Below are positions 9,152 to 18,895 of a stretch of 64,000 nt of DNA, piece after piece. Positions within the stretch are counted from its first letter, which is position 1, and each line of letters begins with the position of its first letter. The notes beneath the pieces are model-generated. The model did not search any database, had not been told where the DNA came from, and saw only the letters and a list, made by a program, of their open reading frames with translations. This stretch comes from Lota lota. Taxonomy: Eukaryota > Chordata > Actinopteri > Gadiformes > Lotidae. A program made the translations under genes and the position numbers. The stretch is taken from contig JACYXH010000001.1 of the NCBI GenBank assembly GCA_026745465.1, positions 1,240,501-1,304,500 of the forward strand. The letters run 5' to 3'.

Positions 9152-10279
9152 TTACTGATGAGCCCCGTCTTTTACTGGACAGAATGCAATTCGATGACCC
9201 AGCTGGGCGCAGTAGAGACAGCGTCCCTCTCTCATGCGACGTTGTCGCTCCTCTGGAGAAAGGCGAGCTCTACCCAACTCATCAGCTGCCAGCGTCCCGG
9301 AATATGACATAACAGGTCGGCGTAGTTCTGGTGTGGAAGAAGAGGTGTCATGAAGAACTCTGGAAGTAGACATCCACGGATGGAGAAGTTCTGTTTGAGA
9401 GCGCTGAGCAGTTCTGGATGAGCAATGTTCCCTATGCCGGTCACTTGAAAAACAGCTTCCATGATGTTCCTCCCTCTCCCTTTCCAGCAGTCGTTTGTCT
9501 ATCTTAATAGCCAGTGCTATAAGCGAATCCAAATCCGCTGGTAAGTCCAAAGGTGCCAAGTGATCCTTCACCTGAGCCGATAATCCATACAGGAATGCAT
9601 CAGAAAGAGCAAAAGCATTCCTGCCGCTCTCAGCAGCCAGAGTGCGAAACTCAATGGCGTAGTCCGAAACCCTTCATCTTGCTTGTCGTAATCCCACCAA
9701 TGCACGAGCAGCCTCCCTACCGGGAGTAACATGCTGATAAATCTGTGAAAAAGTCTGAGTAAAGCATATTTAAGAGTCACATACCGCAGACCTCTGGCTC
9801 CACTCAGCTGTTGCCCATGACTCTGCTCCTCCAGAAAGATGTGAGATAATAAATGCCACTTTAGCTCTATCAGAAGGGTAAGCAACCGCCTGCAGCTCAA
9901 AATGGAGTTCACACTAGGTCAAGAATACCCTGCAATCTCCGGAATCCCCAGAAAATCTCTCTGGACGAGCGAGATGCAGAAACAGCGAAGAGGAAGTCCT
10001 TGGTTCCGTAGAATCTCCTCTGGAAGACGTTGAAGCGGGAGTGGCGGCGGCGCCTCTCTCAGTTCCAGAACCAGTAGACAACTCCCTCGTAGAGAGGCGT
10101 TGAAACTGAGTGGCAAGCTGAGCAATCTGGTCACTCACTCCGATCACCTGGTTCCCCTGGCGATTAGCCATCGCCCCCAGCTCATTCCAAATAATGTGAA
10201 GTTGTTCTTCCTGCTGCTGCAGACGTTGAGCTTGAGTGCGCAGAGCTGATCGAACCGCTTCAGAGTCGGCTGAGTCCAT
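9152..10279 (-). pseudogene. Gag of the gypsy element in hAT
   Basis: The frame opens at 10279 with MDSADSEAVRSALRTQAQRL, a coiled-coil N-terminus near the primer region. It reaches FLHLARPERFSGDSGDC, a start-of-capsid motif of sushi-like Gag. Between about 9912 and 9571 the frame is shifted, though LREAANERKWTP-like capsid residues can be glimpsed. From 9571 it continues with MKDHLAPLDLPADLDSLIAL and ends with a good CCHC knuckle, CLYCAQLGHRIAFC. At least two frameshifts inactivate it. Confidence 0.7.
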
Positions 10280-10295
10280 GCTGGCCAGATTGTAC

Positions 10296-10619
10296 TATCA
10301 CGGTACAATGTCGGACTCAAAATGCACGACTCGGACAGGGAATCACAAGTAAGAGTATTTATTTGTTCAAAGAACAAAGGTACAAACGTGGCAGGCAGAA
10401 ATCGTTGTCAGGAGTAAAGCAATTGTCAAATAACACTGGGAAAAACAAGCACTGGGAATAACGCTGGAGAGAGTGACTAACGTACGACGACAATCCGGCA
10501 CAGGTAAGTGGGACTGGTGAGTATTTATGCATGGGGACTGGGGACGCTGATACATTTCAAAATAAAACAGGAAGTGAAATAAACAGACAAAAACACAGAA
10601 TAAAAGCAGGAACATGACA
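10296..10619 (-). repeat. 5' LTR of the gag-protease gypsy element in hAT
   Basis: On the plus strand the LTR runs from TATCACGGTACAA to GAACATGACA. On the element's own strand it starts TGTCATG and ends GTGATA, a TG...TA terminus rather than TG...CA. The same TATCAC end is present in the partner remnant at 8773 and in the solo LTR at 61965. Each is bounded by a target duplication, which supports these ends. Confidence 0.85.
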
Positions 10620-10624
10620 CTTCT

Positions 10625-11300
10625 CTTGTACTGGTCTAAAGGGGAGTGACACCTAACAGGTCTTCACAGAACGCTTTCTGGTCTATGTTGAAAAACCTGA
10701 CATACACTAACAGCTGATCATTGTCACATATGTCAGTGGACCCATCCACAGCTAAGCCTACACATGGTGCCTTATGCATGGCTTCATCTAGGTGGGTTAG
10801 CACATCCTGAGTAAACATTTCACTTTTATTTGTGGCAGATGATGCAGACATGGGTATTTTCTTTATTTTATCACAAAGCTCTTGTTTTTGTTTTCCCTCA
10901 AGTAGTGTTTCAGCTACTGCACTCATGCATTCTTTGACAATCCCTCCATCAGTAAATGGCTTTTTGTGTTGACCCAAAATCCAAGCAACTCTGAGGGAAC
11001 ACTCATGAGCACGTTGTTGGGTAGTGAATGTGTGGCTCAGGATCCTGGTGGACTGGCCATATTGGGCTCTGAGACTACTTATTTTATGTGATCTCACTTC
11101 AGATTTGACTGGGTATGTTTGTTCAAAACCTTTGTTTTGTCTTATAATGGCGTTTCACATTGGCACTTTTAATAAGTGCCACAGTTTCTGAACATATGAG
11201 ACACACTGGTTTAGTGATCCCAGTGGGAAGTATGAACAGAAATGAGTGTCCATTCCGGATTAAATGCTCTCAATTCACTGTCCACTTTACTTTTTTTGGA
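10625..11300 (-). pseudogene. hAT transposase, N-terminal half (BED-type finger and start of catalytic region)
   Basis: Around 11110-11260 the minus strand encodes, across a frame change, a BED-type finger with CLIC, then KRHYKTKH, which binds DNA in hAT transposases. It continues in a clean frame at 11097 with MRSHKISSLRAQYGQSTRI, then VAWILGQHKKPFTDG. The catalytic-region block CVGLAVDGSTDICDNDQLL near 10720 has the Asp-containing strand expected at the first catalytic position. It ends at DLLGVTPL, next to the inserted element. Confidence 0.7.
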
Positions 11301-11331
11301 AAGGGCCATTTGTTCCTTATCTTTCTCTCGT

Positions 11332-11402
11332 CACTCGTCTGTATCTCTCCCTTTCTCTGTCTCACTCGTCTGTATCTCTCCCTTTCTCTGTCTCACTCAT
11401 CT
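11332..11402. repeat. Short tandem repeat, 31-bp unit, about 2.3 copies
   Basis: The unit beginning CACTCGTCTGTATCTCTCCC occurs at 11332 and 11363, with a partial third copy at 11394. It lies in a pyrimidine-rich tract (11320-11460). No gene is seen here. Confidence 0.8.
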
Positions 11403-12197
11403 AACGGTTATCTCTCTTCTTTTCTCCGTCTCCCTTAGTTTTCTCTACCTGTATACCTTTCTTTTTATTTCTGCCGTCTTTTCATATGTATCTTGCCTCT
11501 AACTCATCTGTCTTCAGAGTTGCAATGTTTACCGACTGGAATGCACAGAGTAGTATAACGTGGGATAGCTTAACTCGCATGCAGTTGGTCTGTGAGTTTC
11601 CTCATCCCCTAAACCACTACCATGACTACAGAAGCTTTTTCCGGTTAAAATAGAAGCGCCCCATCAGTTTTAAATCATAGCCTTCTGTTTTGGCTGCAGG
11701 TCTGGGTCCGTATGGGATGGCTTCTGGGGCCGGACCCGGGCCTCGGTCTCCCTGTTAATGACCTATGAGTTATAGCCATTTGAAATCTCTGAGACAGCAA
11801 GTGTGTGAGCCTGCAGCTGCTCAAAAGCACCAACACTACCAGCCCGGCTAGCTCACTTGGTAGCTCATGCAGTTGTTAATGGCAGGGCTGTTGGTATGAG
11901 GCCCACACTAGGTGTCTTCAATGAGCACTTTGTTAAAGAGCTCTCTGTAAAATTCCATTGTGTGGCTGAAAGACTGCACTCATTTCACAATTCTTCTCTG
12001 AATTTTTACTTAAAATGTCTGTTGCTAGCTAAACGTTGTTCTCTAAGTTCGTAACATGCCTGGTGACCATGATTAACATGGTTTCCATGGCAGATATATT
12101 ATTTGAACGCCCAAAGCACGGTGTGAACAGCATTGCGGATTACATAATTCTGCATTTTTTGTAACGATCGATACAGAAGTCGACATGACTGGGTATT
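11403..12197. other. Interval left of Nest A with no gene
   Basis: Apart from the tRNA-like stretch at 11842-11914, I see no coding frame and no terminal repeat. The last five bases, GTATT at 12193-12197, are the left target duplication of Nest A. Confidence 0.6.
11842..11914 (+). pseudogene. tRNA-Lys-like pseudogene or SINE head
   Basis: GCCCGGCTAGCTCACTTGGT matches the 5' acceptor and D-arm of vertebrate tRNA-Lys(CUU). The B-box region TTGGTATGAGGCCCACA is a damaged version of the T-arm. The anticodon loop reads TTGTTAAT where CUU is expected, and the T loop lacks TTCGA. It is not a functional tRNA. It could be the head of a tRNA-derived SINE, but no body repeat was found. Confidence 0.6.
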
Positions 12198-12513
12198 TGT
12201 AGCAAACTCCACTACTACACGCCACCTAGGTGGCTTTTCCCACTCCACCTAGGTGACTTTCCACGGGCTCCTCCAAACGAATGGACACAGGGTGGTGATG
12301 GTGAAACCGGTTTATTGTCAAGGTTGCGTAAAAAAGATACATGTAGATGAGCTCTCCCTGAGTGTGTGCAGTGATGGCTGGGTTAACATGTGCACATTGA
12401 TTGCTCAATGTGCAACAGGTGTGCAACCCCACCCAGATCCAGACTCCAATCAGTGTGACTCGGGCCAGGTGAGGCTGCTTAAGCCAGCCATCATCCACAC
12501 ACACACTCCCACA
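12198..12513 (-). repeat. 3' LTR of A1
   Basis: This 316-bp LTR reads on the plus strand from TGTAGCAAACTCC to CACTCCCACA. It shares long blocks with the split partner, such as CACCTAGGTGACTTT and GGACACAGGGTGGTGATG, and on the right ATTGATTGCTCAATGTGCAA. On the element strand the ends are TGTGGGAG and TTGCTACA. Confidence 0.88.
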
Positions 12514-13047
12514 TACCCCCAACACTAAATTGAAGCTGGGGAGAATCCCCAGCTGAAGCCTACTTCCCCTTCCCCCCCCTCCCCCCTCCTTTTCCTCCTC
12601 CACCTCCACCCCCATCCAAAAAAGAAATACATAAACCGTACTATTCCCAGGGTTACCATACCTAAAATTAAAATAAAAACCAACCCCATAGTACCCACAC
12701 CTCCCCAGGGTGACCCGCCAACCCACCCTCCCCCTCCATCCTGGAGACCGGAGGCCTGGGCTGCTGCCTTGACTGGCGGAGGTGTCGGCGGACTTGGCCA
12801 TTCCAGGGCTGTCTGGACGGGCTGGTCGAGGTGTCGGCTGGGCTGCGGTGCTGGCTGGATGCCGGGGCGGCTAGCTGCAGACGGTTGCTGCGCTGCCTCC
12901 CCCGTCCTCCGCTAGGATCCACAGCACCGTTGGGGAAAGGGATGGTGTTGGGAGGAGACTGTCCATCGTCGCTGCTGGACCCAGTGTGCCCCTGGACAGC
13001 CTTCCTGTGTCCCAAGCGGTTTGGAGAGGTCCCTGTTCAGGCACCAG
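12514..13047 (-). other. Interior of A1: polypurine tract, hairpin, primer-binding site
   Basis: The interior is C-rich on the plus strand (12560-12620), so a long purine run faces the 3' LTR on the element strand. A 9-bp-stem inverted repeat, AGCTGGGGA with TCCCCAGCT and a 3-nt loop, is at 12534-12554. The minus strand has one 115-residue open frame (13015-12668) without known domains, rich in Ser, Pro, Gln and Arg. It starts close to the primer site, so it may be a worn gag start, but I cannot support a product. Confidence 0.5.
13029..13046 (-). promoter_or_regulatory. Primer-binding site of A1
   Basis: On the minus strand the LTR end TTGCTACA is followed, after one base, by TGGTGCCTGAACAGGGAC. 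The same 18 bases follow the 5' LTR of the full-length Gmr1-B element at 17859-17876. They resemble the tRNA-Lys-type primer site with two changes. Confidence 0.75.
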
Positions 13048-13273
13048 TGTAGCAACGACCATTACTACACGACACCTAGGTGGCTTCCATACTCCACCTA
13101 GGTGACTTTTCTCAGGCTCCTCCAAACAATTGGACACAGGGTGGTGATGTTGAAAGACTGGTTAATTGCAAAGTTTGAGTACGATGGTACATGCAGATGG
13201 TGCTCCATACTGCCATGTAGGAGAGCTCTCCCTGATTATTCTTCTTCTTTTTCTTCTTCTTCTTCTTCTTTTA

Positions 13274-13814
13274 GTTTTAACGGCAGTTGGCATCCAAGTC
13301 GTTGCATTACTGCCTCCTACAGACAATTACCCATTATCTATTTATTCATACCAAGACATTAAACTACAATTTCCTAAATAGACCAGTGTCTTTCAAAAAC
13401 GCAAATAAATATTTCCTTCCATTAACGATAACTCCACTCTCAAGGACATCTATAATCCTGAGTCCAACTAAACCTAATTTCCGTAATCCAGCAAACATAA
13501 CCCCTCTTTCTCGAATATATTTCCTGCATGACATCAAGACATGCTCCACAGTCTCCATTTCCTTCCACAAACTACAATAGCCAGTCGGATGTTTTCCCAA
13601 TATAAAAAGTGTACTATTTAACCTACTGTGTCCAATTCTGTTTGCTGATAATCACTTGATCTTGTCGATTAAATCCACTGTAACTCACCCCTCGTTGTCC
13701 TACTTTAGCCTGAATCATATGGAATTTCCTCCCTTTATTTCCACCATCCCAATACTGTTGCCACTGTTTGGAAATTCCCACACAATGCTTTTCCCCTCTG
13801 ATTTTGATAGTTTA
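13274..13814 (-). pseudogene. LINE ORF2, C-terminal Cys/His motif and 3' end
   Basis: Beyond the inserted LTR element the minus strand reads, over two frames, an RLRIGHSRLN-type block and then GKHPTGYCSLWKEMETVEHV and LMSCRKY. This is the C-H-C motif found downstream of RNase H in I-type LINEs. A stop near 13364 ends the coding part. The 3' untranslated part runs to the GAA tail. Confidence 0.75.
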
Positions 13815-14353
13815 TGTTAAGGTTACGGACTAGGACCCAAACGCAAGACACGGAGACCAGAAGAGAGCAGGTTCAGAATGGGATTTATTATAGTCACTTG
13901 GGTACAGGCAAGGGCAAGGCAGGCGGGTAGTCCAGCAGGCAGTAGGCAGGCGGGGAGTCAGGCAGGCAGAAGGACGTAGGCAGGCGGGTGGTCGGGCAGG
14001 GAGGCAGGAACTAGGAACAGGAACGGGGAGCGGGAACGAGGAACAGGAACGAGAGCGGGAACAGGAACGGGAGCGGAACCCGTAACGGGAACAAGAACGG
14101 GAGTGGGACCCGAAAACAAGAAGTGGCGGGGACGTAGTTACCATGAGAGGTATACAACTATCGAACTAGCACTGGCTCTGTGGGGAGCCAGTGCTTAAGT
14201 ACAGAGGGGGTGATTGGTGAATTGTTGGCAGGAGTGTAGACCGGAGTGCACGTGGTTAATTAAGGACGGGAGGTAAACAGAAGCACATGGTGTAATGAGG
14301 CTGGGTGCCACTAGATGGCGGAAATGGACAGAAAGGAAGAGGGTCACATGACA
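13815..14353 (-). repeat. 3' LTR of the short chromovirus-type element
   Basis: On the plus strand it runs from TGTTAAGGTTACGG to CACATGACA. The middle carries purine-rich tandem copies built on GGAACGGGAGC and GGCAGGCGGG. It differs from its partner mainly by indels in the GGCAGG tract. Confidence 0.88.
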
Positions 14354-14469
14354 GTACCCCCCCCCCCTCAACGGACGCCTCCAGGCGGACGCACGACAAG
14401 GGAGGATGCTGCGGTGGGAATCGCGGGTTAGGGAGGGGTCCAGGGAGCGACTCCGAAAAAACAGGTCCG

Positions 14470-14582
14470 TAGCCCTCCCAGCCTACCGGAGACTGGTTTC
14501 GTCGGCCGCGACGACGCACATCCAGGAGGCGTCTGGCCGAGAACGCCGGGATGCTGTCAATCACCCGGGGAGGAGCCGGCAC
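14470..14582 (-). pseudogene. Chromodomain remnant at the element's 3' end
   Basis: The minus strand reads [20 protein letters not shown] and then WEGYGPV. The order of an RRLLD-type strand, a basic segment and W-x-G-Y-G-P is the core of the chromovirus integrase C-terminal chromodomain, complete in the element at 44244-49514. The region between lacks the expected V-D before WEGYG, and the tail is shifted. It shows that the short element came from a full chromovirus. Confidence 0.65.
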
Positions 14583-14675
14583 TGGGGAGGGAGGAGACAG
14601 CTGACTAGGGGACCGGGGCCTTTTCCCGGTGGAGAACTGTGGGACCGGTAACCGGCGCTTGCGACCAGGAGGCCG

Positions 14676-15650
14676 TTAGGGCTTGGACCCAGGAGGCAAC
14701 TGCTGCTGGGGCTCAGGATCAGGAGGACACTGGGGCTGGGACTCAGGACCTGGAGACAACTGGGGCCTAGGGCCAGGAGGCAACTGCTGCTGGCGCTGGG
14801 GCGCAGGGCCAGAAGGGAACTGCTGCTGGGGCTCAGGATCAGGAGGACACTGGGGCTGGAACTCGGGACCTGGAGACAACTGGGGCTTAGGGCCAGGAGG
14901 CAACTGCTGCTGGCGCTGGGGCGCAGGGCCAGAAGGGAACTGCTGCTGGGGCTCAGGATCAGGAGGACACTGGGGCTGGGACTCGGGACCCGGAGACAAC
15001 TGGGGCTTGGACTCGGGACCTGGAGACAACTGGGGCTTGGACTCGAGACCTGGAGACAACTGGGGCTTGGGACCAGGAGGCAACTGCTGCTGGCGCTGGG
15101 GCTCAGGGTCAGGAGGCAGCTGGGGCTTCGGACCAGGAGGCAACTGCTGTTGGCGCTGGGGCTCAGGGCCAGGATACAGCTGGGGCTTGGGACTAGGAGA
15201 CAACTGCTGCTGGCGCTGGGGCTTGGGCCTTTTCCCGGGGGAGTCCAGCTGAACCGGTAGCCGGCGCTTGCGGCCAGGAGTTCGCTGGGGCTTGGAGTCA
15301 GGAGTCCACAGTTGCAGCGGAGCTGGTGGCCACGAGACAGCGGCTGTAGCGGGGGTTGGTGGCCACGAGACTGCGGCTGCAGTGGGGGTTGTTTGCCACG
15401 AGACTGCGGCTGCAGCGGGGGTTGGTGGCCACGAGACTGCGGCTGCAGTGGGGGCTGACACCGGGAGGGAAAAGGACCGAGGTGTGGAAGGCAGCGGAGA
15501 AGCGGGGAAGGGAGAGAGAGAAACCGGGGACGAGCGATGTTTGCGCTCAAGCCTCTGGAGGATAGCCGACGTCTCCCGCAGAATCTGCTCGTTTGAGGCA
15601 GACAACGAAAAAGACATCCATGTCGAGGAATCCATGTCTGCTGGGTCCAT
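14676..15650 (-). pseudogene. Gag-like N-terminus fused to a Pro/Gln-rich repeat protein
   Basis: An open frame of 324 residues starts at 15650, just inside the primer region, with MDPADMDSSTWMSFSLSASN and a helix, EQILRETSAILQRLERKHR, like sushi-type Gag starts. It then changes to Pro-, Ser- and Gln-rich sequence with a basic patch, RKRRLPVQLDSPGKRPK, and a long run of degenerate repeats of the type PPGPKPQLSPGPE. No capsid or zinc knuckle remains. It is open, but I doubt that it is a conserved protein: the repeat is also open in other frames. Confidence 0.5.
14691..15230. repeat. Degenerate G-rich minisatellite, 30-bp basic unit
   Basis: On the plus strand, units around CAACTGGGGCTTGGGACCAG and GGAGGCAACTGCTGCTGGCG alternate about 18 times, with a higher-order period of about 120 bp in 14700-14980. 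The array encodes the Pro/Gln repeats of the minus-strand frame. A second, 57-bp array built on GGCCACGAGACTGCGGCTGC follows at 15320-15460. Confidence 0.8.
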
Positions 15651-15666
15651 CTTGGCTAGTTCGTTC

Positions 15667-16232
15667 TGTTAAGGTTAAGGACTAGGACCCAAACGCAAGA
15701 CACGGAGACCAGAAGAGAGCAGGTTCAGAACGGGATTTATTATAGTCACTCGGGTACAGGCAAGGGCAAGGCAGGCGGGTAGTCCAGCAGGCAGTAGGCA
15801 GGCGGGGAGTCGGGCAGGCAGAAGGACGTAGGCAGGCGGGTGATCGGGCAGGCGAGGTTCAGCAACAAGGAAGGCAGGCAGGCAGGAACTAGGAACAGGA
15901 ACGGGGAGCCGGAACGAGGAACAGGAACGAGAGCGGGAACAGGAACGGGAGCGGAACCCGTAACGGGAACAAGAACGGGAGTGGGACCCGAAAACAAGAA
16001 GTGGCGGGGACGTAGTTACCATGAGAGGTATACAACTATCGAACAAGCACTGGCTCTGTGGGGAGCCAGTGCTTAAGTACAGAGGGGGTGATTGGTGAAT
16101 TGTTGGCAGGAGTGTAGACCGGAGTGCACGTGGTTAATTAAGGACGGGGGGGTAAACAGAAGCACATGGTGTAATGAGGCTGGGTGCCACTAGATGGCGG
16201 AAATGGACAGAAAGGAAGAGGGTCACATGACA
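15667..16232 (-). repeat. 5' LTR of the short chromovirus-type element
   Basis: On the plus strand it starts TGTTAAGGTTAAGG and ends CACATGACA. It is longer than its partner by about 27 bp because of extra GGCAGG-tract sequence near 15850-15880. The solo LTR at 5649-6183 is a diverged relative in the opposite orientation. Confidence 0.88.
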
Positions 16233-17169
16233 GTTTAGTATTCAGTTCTACATTACCCTTCTTAACCGCCTCCTTTGCCAATGTATCCACTCGTTCATTA
16301 CCTGGTATTCCTGCATGAGCAGGGACCCACATGAACGCCACATTCACACCCTGATCAACAAACCTTGAATTTATAAACAAAATTTCATACACAAGTTCTT
16401 GGTGATTTCTGGCTGATCCTGATTTGAGACTCGACAGCGCTGACACTGAGTCACTACAAATGAGTACATTGCGCACCATCCCCTCTTCCACCCATCGTAC
16501 AGCTAACAAAAGTCCAAGCATTTCAACTGCAGACACAGTTAAATAGTCTGAAGTTCTCCTACTGACTCCAGTCTGATAACTGGGAATCACCACTGCAGCC
16601 CCCGTTGCTCCTGACAGTAAATCTTTCGAGCCATCAGTAAAACGCTGTACATAACCACCATAATTTCTATCTCTATAGTCGTAATATTCTTGAACTATGT
16701 CTACGGTCTTATTCCTGCACTTGATATTCAGCAACTCCAGGTCTACACAAGCATTATTCAGCATCCAGGCTGGCATAACAGGCCACAGGACAGTTGAGCA
16801 AAACTCAGTTTCTTGGACTTTCATCTGCTCTGCTATTTCCTCGCCTACCCATCCAAAACTTCCCTTTCGCTCTTTACCCCTCTCCCAGCAATTCTCCAAT
16901 ACCCTCTTTGTAGGATGCCATTCATCATGATCTTTTAAATGTATCCAATAATTGGCCATAAGCTGTTTCCTACGTAGCCACAACGGCATTTCACCTATCT
17001 CAACTTGCAGAGCACAAACTGGAGCAGTTTTCATCGACCCCAAACAAATCCTCAGAGCACGGGCCTGAATAACATCCAGATCAGACAGTACAGATTTAGC
17101 TGCAGATCCATATACAATACTACCATAATCCAACCTCGATCGTATTAAGACTTTATAAATATACTTCAT
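16233..17169 (-). pseudogene. LINE ORF2, thumb and RNase H domain
   Basis: The frame from 17169 reads MKYIYKVLIRSRLDYGSIVY, a conserved post-RT block, and later an RNase H with catalytic acids in FTDGSKDLLSGA, SAVEMLGLLLAV, VLICSDSVSALSSL and the C-terminal VPAHAGIPGNERVDTLA. RNase H removes the RNA strand during first-strand synthesis. All four acidic positions appear kept. The frame continues a short way into the LTR of the element at 13815-16232, which is an artefact of that insertion. Confidence 0.85.
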
Positions 17170-17187
17170 TGACGTAAAATCAGCCCC

Positions 17188-17522
17188 CTACTTCAATCCT
17201 GCAAGACATCTCATAACATTGATCACCTTTTTACATTTACTAACCAACTGTCTAACATGCTCTTTCCACGTCAGTCTCATATCAAAATACACAACTAAAA
17301 AACGAAAAGTATCAACTCTCTCCAAATCATTTCCATATAATGTCAGATTACAACCATGGAGTTTCTTCCTTGTAAAGAACATGGTTTTCGTTTTTTCCAC
17401 TGAAAATGTAAAACCCCACTGAGCTCCCCAGTCTGCAACTCGCGTAACTGCATCCTGCATTTTCTTAATCAAATAGTCAATATTTCTTCCTCTTTTCCAC
17501 ATGGCTCCGTCATCAGCAAACA
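17188..17522 (-). pseudogene. LINE ORF2, reverse transcriptase, second part
   Basis: Immediately left of the Gmr1-B insertion, the minus strand reads LFADDGAMW, which contains the RT catalytic Asp pair. It continues into the thumb with GFTFSVEKTKTMFFTRK and TFRFLVVYFDMRLTWKEHV. It ends at a stop near 17188 and the frame continues after it at 17169. The insertion therefore lies directly upstream of the catalytic motif. Confidence 0.85.
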
Positions 17523-17527
17523 GTGAT

Positions 17528-17857
17528 TGTGGTGAGGGGGGGGGGGCGTGGCCTGGCGCTGGCTGCAGCTAGAAGGGGCGGAGTGGCTCAATTGGGGCCA
17601 CAGACGCAGCTGTAGGGGATAAGCGCAATTAGGAACCTATTAAAAGATTGACTTGTGTTGTGCTCTCCCAACAGTGAGGCCGGGTCCAGTCACGAGGTTG
17701 ACTGGCCGTAAGAGACAGAGAGATCGCACGTCCCCAGCAGGACGTTGATTGTGCATTTTTTTGTTTGAACATTAAGAGACAATAAAAACTGAACTTTTGC
17801 CTCCGTACTCCTCGTGGTGTGTTGTTTGCCCTGGATTGTAGCCTGATAGCTGCTACA
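17528..17857 (+). repeat. 5' LTR of Gmr1-B
   Basis: A 330-bp LTR begins TGTGGTGAGG and ends TAGCTGCTACA. It contains AATAAA near 17781. It is highly similar to the 3' LTR. Confidence 0.93.
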
Positions 17858-17858
17858 C

Positions 17859-17876
17859 TGGTGCCTGAACAGGGAC
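17859..17876 (+). promoter_or_regulatory. Primer-binding site of Gmr1-B
   Basis: TGGTGCCTGAACAGGGAC lies 1 bp after the 5' LTR. It resembles a tRNA-Lys-type primer site with two differences and equals the site in the short element A1. Confidence 0.75.
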
Positions 17877-17951
17877 GTGAGGAGGTCCGGATATATATAT
17901 ATAGTTTTTTTTTTCCTCTCTTTTTCTTTTTCCCCTCAATCAGCCGCGGAC

Positions 17952-18895
17952 ATGGAGGAGCAGATCCCAGAGTCGCCGCTGGCCCAGGCCCTGCAACGCA
18001 TTGCGGAGACTCAGGAGGGCCTCATCCGTGCCCAACACCAGCAAACGCAGGCGGTCCTGGAAATAGCGGCTCAGCACACGGAAGAGCGGGCGATATTTCG
18101 CCAGATGATGCGGCCGGGATTAGTGGACCGGCGAGGGGACGAAGCGGAGGTGCCCCGACCCCAGATACCGCTGCTGAAGATGTCCCCCCAGGACGATGTG
18201 GAGGCGTTCCTGGAGGTGTTCGAGGGGACGGCAGGGGCGTGTGGCTGGCCTGAGGGGGAGTGGGCCCTCCGACTGCTGCCCCTCCTGACAGGAGCGGCTC
18301 TGGCAGCCGCCCATGCGCTGCTGGCCACTGCCCGTGGGGACTAGGTCATCGCCGCCGCTTTAAAGAGTTGAGGATGGTGGACGTGGGCCGGCCCTTCGCC
18401 TATGCGCACCAGCTGGTGGACGCCGCGGCCCGGTGGCTGCGGCCGAAGGACCGCAGCAGCCGACAGGTGGTGGAACAGGTGGCGCTGGACCGCTTCATAG
18501 AGGGCTTACCCCCAGCCAAGGCCGAGTGGGTCCAGTGCCGCCGACCTGCAGACCTGGAGGCCGCCATCACCCTGGCGGAGGACCATCTGGCGCTGCCCCG
18601 TCTGAATCGGGGCGGGGCAGGGGAGGGCCCCGCGGCGCCAGTCCGCCCGGTTCCCCGACCACGGAGACCGCTGTAGGCCTCGTGGCTCCCACCCCTCACT
18701 CGCACCGACAACCCCCATACCCCCGCACCAGTTCCCCATCCCAGGACCAACCCACCGGATTGGTACCGTTCCCCTCCGGGCCCGGCCTCCGCCTCTAGGG
18801 CCCCTAACCCGCAGAGAGCTCCTCAGCCGGCGAGACAGGAGTGTTGGCGGTGCGGACAACCCGGACACCGCCAGTGGGACTGCCCCCAGATGGAG
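17952..18895 (+). pseudogene. Gag of Gmr1-B (SCAN-related capsid and zinc knuckle)
   Basis: ATG 17952 starts MEEQIPESPLAQALQRIAET, a coiled N-terminus. The SCAN-related capsid begins with MSPQDDVEAFLEVFEGTAG and goes to a stop at 18344. It continues in another frame with FAYAHQLVDAAARWLRPKDR and ALDRFIEGLPPAKAEW to a stop at 18676. The knuckle CWRCGQPGHRQWDC at about 18842-18883 is in a third frame, which is that of protease. Compared with Gmr1-A, a few residues are missing between the first two parts. Confidence 0.8.

Larger units (their letters stand above)
8773..10619 (-). mobile_element. Gypsy (sushi/chromovirus-like) element reduced to gag and protease
   Basis: It is inserted in the hAT transposase with target duplication CTTCT. 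The 5' LTR is complete (10296-10619 on the minus strand). It is followed by a leader resembling the sushi-type primer region, gag, and protease. The element then jumps directly to about 50 bp of the distal 3' LTR (8773-8823). All of RT, RNase H, integrase and most of the 3' LTR are lost, so it is an internally deleted copy. The same LTR occurs as a solo LTR at 61965-62308. Confidence 0.85.
8060..11300 (-). mobile_element. hAT-type transposon coding remnant (BED-finger transposase), interrupted
   Basis: On the minus strand, fragments of one transposase related to those behind vertebrate ZBED and GTF2IRD2-type proteins run from about 11300 down to 8060. The chromovirus-like element 8773-10619 splits them, with target duplication CTTCT at 8768-8772 and 10620-10624. 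Terminal inverted repeats of the hAT element could not be delimited. Frameshifts occur in each half. Confidence 0.7.
13815..16232 (-). mobile_element. Short chromovirus-type LTR element inside the LINE; target duplication GTTTA
   Basis: LTRs at 13815-14353 and 15667-16232 flank a 1.3-kb interior. GTTTA is duplicated at 13810-13814 and 16233-16237. On the element strand the interior has a sushi-type primer region, an N-terminal Gag start, an expanded Pro/Gln repeat and then a degraded chromodomain. Capsid, protease, RT, RNase H and integrase are missing. It is a non-autonomous deletion derivative of a chromovirus. Confidence 0.88.

Noticed and set aside
14683-15252. Gly/Trp/Cys-rich open frame on the plus strand
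   Set aside because: It is the opposite strand of the Pro/Gln minisatellite in the short chromovirus-type element and has no family of its own.
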